DNA of 37,421 nucleotides, taken from JBKPNX01 sp046732855 (lineage in GTDB: Bacteria > Pseudomonadota > Alphaproteobacteria > Geminicoccales > Geminicoccaceae). Positions 32,897 through 37,421 of the stretch are shown here, piece by piece (within the stretch, counting starts at the first letter, position 1; every line of letters begins with the position of its first letter). The position numbers and the translations under genes are program-made. The DNA is taken from NCBI GenBank assembly GCA_046732855.1, contig JBKPNX010000090.1, positions 1-37,421 on the forward strand, read 5' to 3'. The notes under the pieces were generated by a model. The model was not told the DNA's origin and ran no database searches. It saw nothing but the letters and a program-made list of their open reading frames with translations.

Positions 32897-34708
32897 TCAC
32901 GTGTCCGTGGAATTGCGACGCGTGGCAGACCTCAGCCCGGCGTGGGTTGCCAGCGCGCGGCGCGGATTGGACCTGGGCGCTGGATGCGAGAGCGCGGCCG
33001 AGGGGGCTGACGGATCGAGCGGCGGCGTGCTGAACGCCCCAAGGAAGAAGTCGCGGAATTGGTCCATGCGTCTGGCCGCAGCGTCGGCCGGTGGGCGCAT
33101 GCCCGCGCGAAAGCCCCAGGCGAGGAACGGCGCCAGCAGGGCCGGCTCGCCGCTGATCACGTGGATCGGCACATCACGCGAGGCGTCCTCGCCGGTGATC
33201 AGCGGCGCCGGCTGATGGTCGCCGACCAGGATCAAAAGCGTGCGCGCGTCGACGAAGTTCGCCGCGTACGACGCAAGCACGCGCAGCACGTAGTCGATTG
33301 TGTTGACATATTGTGCGCGCACGCGCTCGGGGTCGCGCCAGACGACCTCCGGCGGGTCGCCCGCATCCGCCCACTGCGAGAACACGCTGCCGTCGCCGAG
33401 CGCGGACCAGTCCTCCAGCACCCGCGGGGTCGGCGTCCAGGGCGCATGGCTGCTGATCAGCGATACCTCCGCGAACAGGGGGCGCCCGGCGCCGGCGCGC
33501 TCCGCCTGCTCGAGCACGGCGAGGGTGTACTGGTCGGGCATGGTGACCCAGTTGTACGGCCGGCCGCGATAGCCGAAGTCGGCCGCGGCATAGATCCGCT
33601 CGAACCCGAGCCGCTCGCCCTCCGGCCACGGGCGCGTGATCGCTGGCTTGAGCGCGATCGTGCGATAACCGGCCCGGGCGAACGCGCGAGTCAGGGTGAG
33701 CCGCTCGCTCTCGATCAGCGCCTGGTAGCGGCCCTGATCGCTGACCCACCGCCCGCTTTCGAGCGTGCCGTGCGCCAGCCACGACTGGCCGCCCATGGTC
33801 GGCGAGGTGAGCCAGCCCGAGGCGGCGAGGAGGCCGCGCTCGGCGAGGCGCTGCTCGAACGCCGCGAGCGTCGGCCTGGTGGTCTGGGCATAGCGCGGCA
33901 GCTCCAGCGCGCTCCGCCCATAGGACTCGACGAACATCAGCAACACATCGGCGCCGCCCAGGCGCGCGAGCAGACGTTCTCCCGGGACGGCGCTGAACGG
34001 GTCCCTCGCGATCGCCGCCTCGAACGTTGCCATGCCGGCGAGCGCGCTCTCGGCCGCGCGCCACTGTTCGCGCAGCATGAGGCTGGCCTCGTTCGACACC
34101 GGCCGAAGCTGCCCGAGCGCCTGGGGCAGCGCCTGCTGAACTACGAACAGGCCGATCAGCGCGGCGCACGCCGCCGCCGTCGCGTGCCGGACCAGGGGCG
34201 AAGCGAGCGCGCGCTGCGCTGCCCGCACCGCCGCGAAAGCAAGCGCGAACACCAGGAGCGGGAGCAGCGCGAGCGCGGCGAGGCAGAGCCAGCCAAGCGG
34301 GCCGGGGAGCGTCTCGGTCAGCAGGTCCACGAGCGAGCGGGCAAGATGCGCGTCGAGCACCGGATTGAGCGGGCGCCCGAGGCTCTCGTAGATGCCGAGG
34401 CCCGCGGCCTTGAGCGCCACGACCAGCGTGGTCGCCAGCGCCGCGGCCGCGGCAATCATCTGCCCAGCCCGACCGGTGCGCAGCGGGGCCACGAGCGCGA
34501 GCAGCGCGAACAGGACCGCGACCTCGAGCGCGGGCGCCACGAGCCACGACCAAGCGAACTCCGAAAGCCTGACCGGCATATTCCAGAGCAGCGACAGCGC
34601 CACAAACGCCGTAACCAGGACCAGGGCGGATCTCGCCCAAGATCGGGGCAATTTCGAGACCCTGGCGGCTCTAGCTTCAGCCACCGTCGCGGTCCTCCAG
34701 CCGGGCAT
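32897..34708 (-). CDS. Membrane-bound sulfatase/alkaline phosphatase-superfamily protein (LtaS/EptA-like)
   Basis: 603 aa. About five N-terminal membrane helices (within 25-205) are followed by a periplasmic sulfatase-fold domain (about 250-545). Metal and nucleophile regions are DVLLMFVESYGRSAL (acidic ligand), SPTMGGQSWLAHGTLESG (probable Ser nucleophile), SHAPWTPTP, and LLILVGDHQPAPLI (Asp-His metal pair). This architecture is that of lipoteichoic-acid-synthase-like and phosphoethanolamine-transferase-like enzymes, which move a phospho-group from phospholipid to an envelope glycan. In a Gram-negative bacterium, osmoregulated glucan or lipid A decoration is plausible, but the substrate is unknown. 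The start overlaps the FkbM gene by 32 nt and has a weak ribosome-binding site, so a later start is possible. Confidence 0.85.
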   Translation of the reverse strand: MPGWRTATVAEARAARVSKLPRSWARSALVLVTAFVALSLLWNMPVRLSEFAWSWLVAPALEVAVLFALLALVAPLRTGRAGQMIAAAAALATTLVVALKAAGLGIYESLGRPLNPVLDAHLARSLVDLLTETLPGPLGWLCLAALALLPLLVFALAFAAVRAAQRALASPLVRHATAAACAALIGLFVVQQALPQALGQLRPVSNEASLMLREQWRAAESALAGMATFEAAIARDPFSAVPGERLLARLGGADVLLMFVESYGRSALELPRYAQTTRPTLAAFEQRLAERGLLAASGWLTSPTMGGQSWLAHGTLESGRWVSDQGRYQALIESERLTLTRAFARAGYRTIALKPAITRPWPEGERLGFERIYAAADFGYRGRPYNWVTMPDQYTLAVLEQAERAGAGRPLFAEVSLISSHAPWTPTPRVLEDWSALGDGSVFSQWADAGDPPEVVWRDPERVRAQYVNTIDYVLRVLASYAANFVDARTLLILVGDHQPAPLITGEDASRDVPIHVISGEPALLAPFLAWGFRAGMRPPADAAARRMDQFRDFFLGAFSTPPLDPSAPSAALSHPAPRSNPRRALATHAGLRSATRRNSTDT

Positions 34709-35471
34709 AGACGTCGCCGGACGGTTCGCCCGCGCGGCACGCGGCGAGCCAGTCGTCGAGCGCGTTGATCGGCCGCCATTGCTCCCACACGAAGCGGCGG
34801 CGCTCGCCGATCGTGGGATTGAAGCGGTACGGCCCGAGCGCAGTCAGCAGCCCGGCCGCGCGCCGCGCCACGTCGCTCGCCGCCGGCACGTACTCGAACG
34901 CCAGCGCGGGGATCGGCTGGGAGAGCCCGCGCAGCACCACCGCCTCGTAGCCCTCGACGTCGATCTTGCAAAAGCGCGGCAGGCCATAACGGGCGATCAG
35001 CGCATCGAGCGTGGTCGCGGGCACCCCGACGCCGCTCGCCCAGCGGACCTGGTCGAAGCCGGGGCTCGCGCGCACCGCGTCGATCCAGCGCCGCGAGACC
35101 GTCGCCACCGTGGGCGTGCGCGGGCTCTGGTAGAGCTCGACCTCGCCCGGAGCCGCAGCGATGGCGCATTCGAGCACGGTCACCTCCGGCCGGGCGCGGA
35201 ACAGCCGGCGCAGCCAGGCGGCGAACTCCGGTTGCGGCTCGACCGCAAGCACCCGGGCGCCGAGGCCGGCAAAGCAGCGGGCGTGGTTGCCGACATGCGC
35301 GCCGAGGTCGAACGCCAGATCGCCCGGCCTGAGGAACCGGGCGTAGTGCCGGCGCAGCGCGCGCGTGCGCCAGGGCCGCCCGTGGTAGATCGCGAGCGAG
35401 CGGGCGAACCCGAGCGCGCGCGCCAAACGGTCCGGCGCCTGCCGCCCCCTTCCGAGATCGGCCGCCGCCAT
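34677..35471 (-). CDS. FkbM-family SAM-dependent methyltransferase
   Basis: 264 aa from ATG 35471. The open frame continues upstream, but that part is antisense to the neighbouring gamma-carbonic-anhydrase gene and has no family sequence. The SAM loop is LAFDLGAHVGNHARCFAGLG, then VLAVEPQPEFAAWLRRL. The FkbM signature PRFCKIDVEGYEAVVLRGLS follows near 175-195, with LAFEYVPAASDV after it. The family O-methylates sugars or secondary metabolites. The overlap with the membrane sulfatase-like gene suggests a joint role in decorating a surface polymer (inference). It is divergent from the 35505 gene with only 33 bp between. Confidence 0.88.
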   Translation of the reverse strand: MAAADLGRGRQAPDRLARALGFARSLAIYHGRPWRTRALRRHYARFLRPGDLAFDLGAHVGNHARCFAGLGARVLAVEPQPEFAAWLRRLFRARPEVTVLECAIAAAPGEVELYQSPRTPTVATVSRRWIDAVRASPGFDQVRWASGVGVPATTLDALIARYGLPRFCKIDVEGYEAVVLRGLSQPIPALAFEYVPAASDVARRAAGLLTALGPYRFNPTIGERRRFVWEQWRPINALDDWLAACRAGEPSGDVYARLEDRDGG

Positions 35472-35504
35472 TAGGATGGCCGCGCCACTGGCCGGAGGAC
35501 CATC

Positions 35505-36032
35505 ATGCGCTACGCCCTCGGTGATGCCCGCATCAGCACGGCGGATGACCGTTTCTGGATCGCGCCGACCGCGGTGCTGATAGGTAAGGTCAGGCTCGGC
35601 CAGAACGCCAGCGTGTGGTGGCACAGCGTGCTGCGCGGCGACAACGAGCCGATCACCGTGGGCGACGAATCGAACGTCCAGGACGGCTGCGTCCTGCACA
35701 CCGATCCCGGCTACCCGCTGGTCATCGGCCGGGGCGTGACCGTCGGCCATCTGGTGATGCTGCACGGCTGCACGATCGGCGACGGCTCGCTGATCGGCAT
35801 CGGTGCGGTGGTCCTAAACGGCGCCACCATCGGGCGAAACTGCCTGATCGGCACCAAGGCGCTGATCCCGGAGGGCAAGTCGATCCCCGACAACTCGCTG
35901 GTCCTGGGCGCGCCCGGCAAGGTGGTGCGCGAGGTCACCGCGGAGCACCTCGCGCTCATGCGCGCGCACGCGGAGCACTACGTGCACAACTGGCAGCGTT
36001 ACCGGCGCGAGCTGCGCGCGGAAGAGGGTTGA
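35505..36032 (+). CDS. Gamma-carbonic-anhydrase family protein (YrdA/PaaY-like)
   Basis: 175 aa. A left-handed beta-helix of hexapeptide repeats running from about 18 to 130 (VLIGKVRLGQNASVWWHSVL, GDESNVQDGCVLHTDPGYPL, VTVGHLVMLHGCTIGDGSLI, GIGAVVLNGATIGRNCLIG). The three zinc-ligand His positions correspond to VLHTD, TVGHLVMLHG (two His). The N-terminal RGDNEPITVGD holds the conserved Arg-Asp pair. A C-terminal helix (EHLALMRAHAEHYVHNWQRY) packs across the trimer. Family members hydrate CO2, act as assembly partners of complex I, or have other hydrolase roles; activity is not certain. ATG 35505 follows CGGAGGACCATC. Single-gene unit. Confidence 0.93.
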   Translation: MRYALGDARISTADDRFWIAPTAVLIGKVRLGQNASVWWHSVLRGDNEPITVGDESNVQDGCVLHTDPGYPLVIGRGVTVGHLVMLHGCTIGDGSLIGIGAVVLNGATIGRNCLIGTKALIPEGKSIPDNSLVLGAPGKVVREVTAEHLALMRAHAEHYVHNWQRYRRELRAEEG

Positions 36033-36109
36033 GCCGGGACACGGGCGCGCCGATCTTCGCGAGCGCTGCAAGGTCGAGCGCTCGAGTATCGGGTCGAGTG
36101 TTGCCGTCA

Positions 36110-36748
36110 TCAGCCGATCGCGCGCCCGGCCGACGGGTGAAGCGCCGGCGCATACCCGGCCCGGAGAACCGCGACAGTGGGCGCGGGCGTGAGCACGCAG
36201 CAACCGATGCCGGCCGGCCGGGTGAGCGAGGCAGCGTAGCCGGAGGCAGACCAGGGCAGCAGGCGATCGCCGAAAACGAGGAGCGGAGGCGAAGGGGCCT
36301 CGTCGAGGAGGACGAACACGCCGTCGGGCAGCTCGTCCAGCGGCGCCGCGAAGCGGATCTGGTAGCGCGTGCGCGGCTCGACCCGAGCCAGGTGCAAAAC
36401 CCGGTCCATGGCCGCCGCGGGGCAGCCCGGGGCCCCGAAGGCGCGCCGCCATGCCGCCTGGAACGCCCGGAACGCGGCGCGCCGGCACTCGAAACAGGGG
36501 CGATGGCCGGCCGCCAGCGCCGTCGCTTCGTCGAGAAAGAACAGCTCGGTGTAGCGGCGCGGCGCCATGATCGTACGCCGGCGACCCTCGAAGCTGAGCT
36601 GGCAGCAGATCCAGCTGCGGTGGCGCCATCGCGCCGCACCGAGTCGTCTCTTGGCATCGTGCAGAATGCCGCGATTGCCCATGAGCGTGCCGCGCGCCGG
36701 GTCGGCGACGATCTCACCCGTGGGCGTCACCCGGTTCTGCAGCGGCAC
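36110..36748 (-). CDS. Conserved hypothetical protein with WICC and CFEC cysteine motifs
   Basis: 212 aa from GTG 36748. The N-terminus MPLQNRVTPTGEIVADPARG is followed by TLMGNRGILHDAKRRL and RSWICCQLSFEGRRR. Then come YTELFFLDEATALAAGHRPC and FECRRAAFRAFQAAW. The end is VLTPAPTVAVLRAGYAPALH. The GHRPCFECR segment resembles the metal-binding GYRPCxxCxP turn of Ada-type proteins, and with WICC could make a four-Cys zinc site. I recall closely similar unnamed proteins in many alphaproteobacteria, so this is a real gene, but no function is known to me. No signal peptide or membrane helix. Downstream on the same strand from the 61-aa gene, 81 nt away. Confidence 0.82.
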   Translation of the reverse strand: MPLQNRVTPTGEIVADPARGTLMGNRGILHDAKRRLGAARWRHRSWICCQLSFEGRRRTIMAPRRYTELFFLDEATALAAGHRPCFECRRAAFRAFQAAWRRAFGAPGCPAAAMDRVLHLARVEPRTRYQIRFAAPLDELPDGVFVLLDEAPSPPLLVFGDRLLPWSASGYAASLTRPAGIGCCVLTPAPTVAVLRAGYAPALHPSAGRAIG

Positions 36749-36829
36749 GGCAGGGGCTGCAACGATGCGTGGTTGGCAGCATCAACGTTCGCCGCCGGCT
36801 GCCAGAGCGGCCAGGGCGCGGGCCCAGCG

Positions 36830-37015
36830 CTAGTCCGAGTTCGCGTCGTCCTCGGCCGATTCTGCGGCGCGCTCTGCCGCCCGATCCGGATCGCTCGCGA
36901 CCTCGCTGGCCTTGGCCTTCTTGTCCGCTTTGGCCTGGGCGCGCGCAGCCTTCTTGGCGGCCCGGGTACGTTCGCGCTCGAAGCGCTCGAAACGGTAGTT
37001 GGGCTTGCGTGGCAT
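36830..37015 (-). CDS. 61-aa Lys/Ala/Arg-rich conserved small protein
   Basis: Starts at ATG 37015 after GAAGGAGAATC; an ATG eight codons upstream lies before this site and is unlikely. MPRKPNYRFERFERERTRAA leads into a long basic helix (KKAARAQAKADKKAKASEVA), then an acidic tail (DRAAERAAESAEDDANSD). It has the charge segregation of small nucleic-acid- or ribosome-associated proteins. Similar short proteins accompany cold-shock genes in alphaproteobacteria, as here, but no role is established. Confidence 0.78.
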   Translation of the reverse strand: MPRKPNYRFERFERERTRAAKKAARAQAKADKKAKASEVASDPDRAAERAAESAEDDANSD

Positions 37016-37092
37016 GATTCTCCTTCGCTGCCCGATCACCCCGATCGGGCCCGGGTGCGCCGGCCGCCAGCCACCTGACGGGGCGCGGCCCC

Positions 37093-37134
37093 AATAACGT
37101 GCGGCCGGCTCCGGCGACGGAGCGCCACCGCACG
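37093..37134 (-). terminator. Rho-independent-type terminator after the cold-shock gene
   Basis: On the minus strand a two-part hairpin forms. CGTGCGG / CCGCACG (outer stem, 37098-37104 with 37128-37134) encloses GCTCCG-TCGC-CGGAGC (inner stem, 37108-37123). It is followed by TTATT (37093-37097). It is the clearest terminator in the window and separates the cold-shock gene from the 61-aa gene. Confidence 0.7.
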
Positions 37135-37188
37135 GCCCGAAACTGCGGTGTCGGCAGCGTCAGGCCGCCCTGCGCCGCAGCGGCGTAA

Positions 37189-37398
37189 TCAGTCGAGGAC
37201 GACCAGATCCTCCGCCGAGGTCTTGCCGTTCCGCCCCGGCACCAGCTCGTACTGCACCTTCTGGCCCTCGCGCAGCGTGCGCAGGCCGGCGCGCTCGACC
37301 GCTGAAATGTGGACGAACGCATCCTTGGAGCCGTCGCTCGGCTGGATGAACCCGTACCCTTTGGTCGGGTTGAACCACTTCACTGTTCCCGTAGGCAT
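37189..37398 (-). CDS. Cold-shock domain protein (CspA family)
   Basis: 69 aa. A single-stranded nucleic-acid-binding OB fold that melts RNA structure. It starts MPTGTVKWFNPTKGYGFIQP, with RNP1 as KGYGFI and RNP2 as DAFVHIS. The loop ERAGLRTLREGQKVQYELVP and the ending KTSAEDLVVLD are typical of alphaproteobacterial CspA. The ATG at 37398 follows AAGGAGCGGCC. The promoter and any long cold-responsive 5' leader lie beyond the window end. Confidence 0.96.
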   Translation of the reverse strand: MPTGTVKWFNPTKGYGFIQPSDGSKDAFVHISAVERAGLRTLREGQKVQYELVPGRNGKTSAEDLVVLD

Positions 37399-37421
37399 GG
37401 CCGCTCCTTGCCACGATGGAT

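Overview
This is a compact, very GC-rich window with short intergenic gaps, frequent start/stop overlaps and several GTG or TTG starts. It reads as chromosome of an alphaproteobacterium. The best evidence is the gene order coxB-ctaD-ctaB-(42-aa CoxF-like)-ctaG-coxC-DUF983, glutathione-dependent formaldehyde activation (gfa), small alphaproteobacterial-type conserved proteins, and a tandem glycine riboswitch before gcvT-gcvH-gcvP. The order or genus cannot be fixed from the sequence alone. I see no prophage, insertion sequence, CRISPR array, tRNA or rRNA.

Layout. 1-88: 5' end of a leftward class III nucleotide cyclase. 506-1807: an RTX-type Ca2+-binding protein whose N-terminus is six 16-residue repeats. 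1833-2834: leftward Gfo/Idh/MocA oxidoreductase. 3086-8459: aa3 cytochrome c oxidase operon, from a probable sigma70-type promoter at 2999-3026; ctaD carries an in-frame TAG just before the heme-ligand HFH motif. 8589-9197: convergent DUF502 membrane protein, then about 630 bp with no gene. 9825-11956: an uncharacterised membrane protein overlapping a VWA lipoprotein. 12200-14325: sulfotransferase plus ELM1-family protein. 14397-15665: GAF-adenylate cyclase lacking the usual transition-state Arg. 15924-17318: an unrecognised Cys-flanked 464-aa protein with its own promoter-like element and dyad. 17593-18162: gfa.

18316-22083 is a leftward tightly coupled cluster, lgt > SAM methyltransferase (MidA/NDUFAF7-like) > pgeF > DUF3500. 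It is followed by a rightward small heat-shock protein and a leftward DUF1127 protein flanked upstream by 12-bp direct repeats. 23663-25360 is ppx/gppA-rlmE, leftward. 25493-26259 holds a shortened CDGSH protein overlapping a lipoprotein. 26328-31025 is the glycine riboswitch and the glycine cleavage genes; gcvT starts with TTG. Right after gcvP lie the C-terminal remnant of a PIN toxin and an intact antitoxin-like gene.

31461-35471 (leftward) holds an orphan ABC solute-binding protein, a membrane sulfatase-superfamily protein and an FkbM methyltransferase. 35505-36032 is a gamma-carbonic-anhydrase family protein. The right end (leftward) has a conserved CxxC protein, a 61-aa basic protein and a cold-shock protein with a good terminator.

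The recognisable systems are respiration (heme A synthesis, copper delivery and oxidase subunits in one operon), one-carbon metabolism (glycine cleavage feeding methylene-THF; Gfa capturing formaldehyde) and envelope maturation. The best candidates for something undescribed are the 15842-17318 locus and the membrane/VWA pair at 9825-11956.
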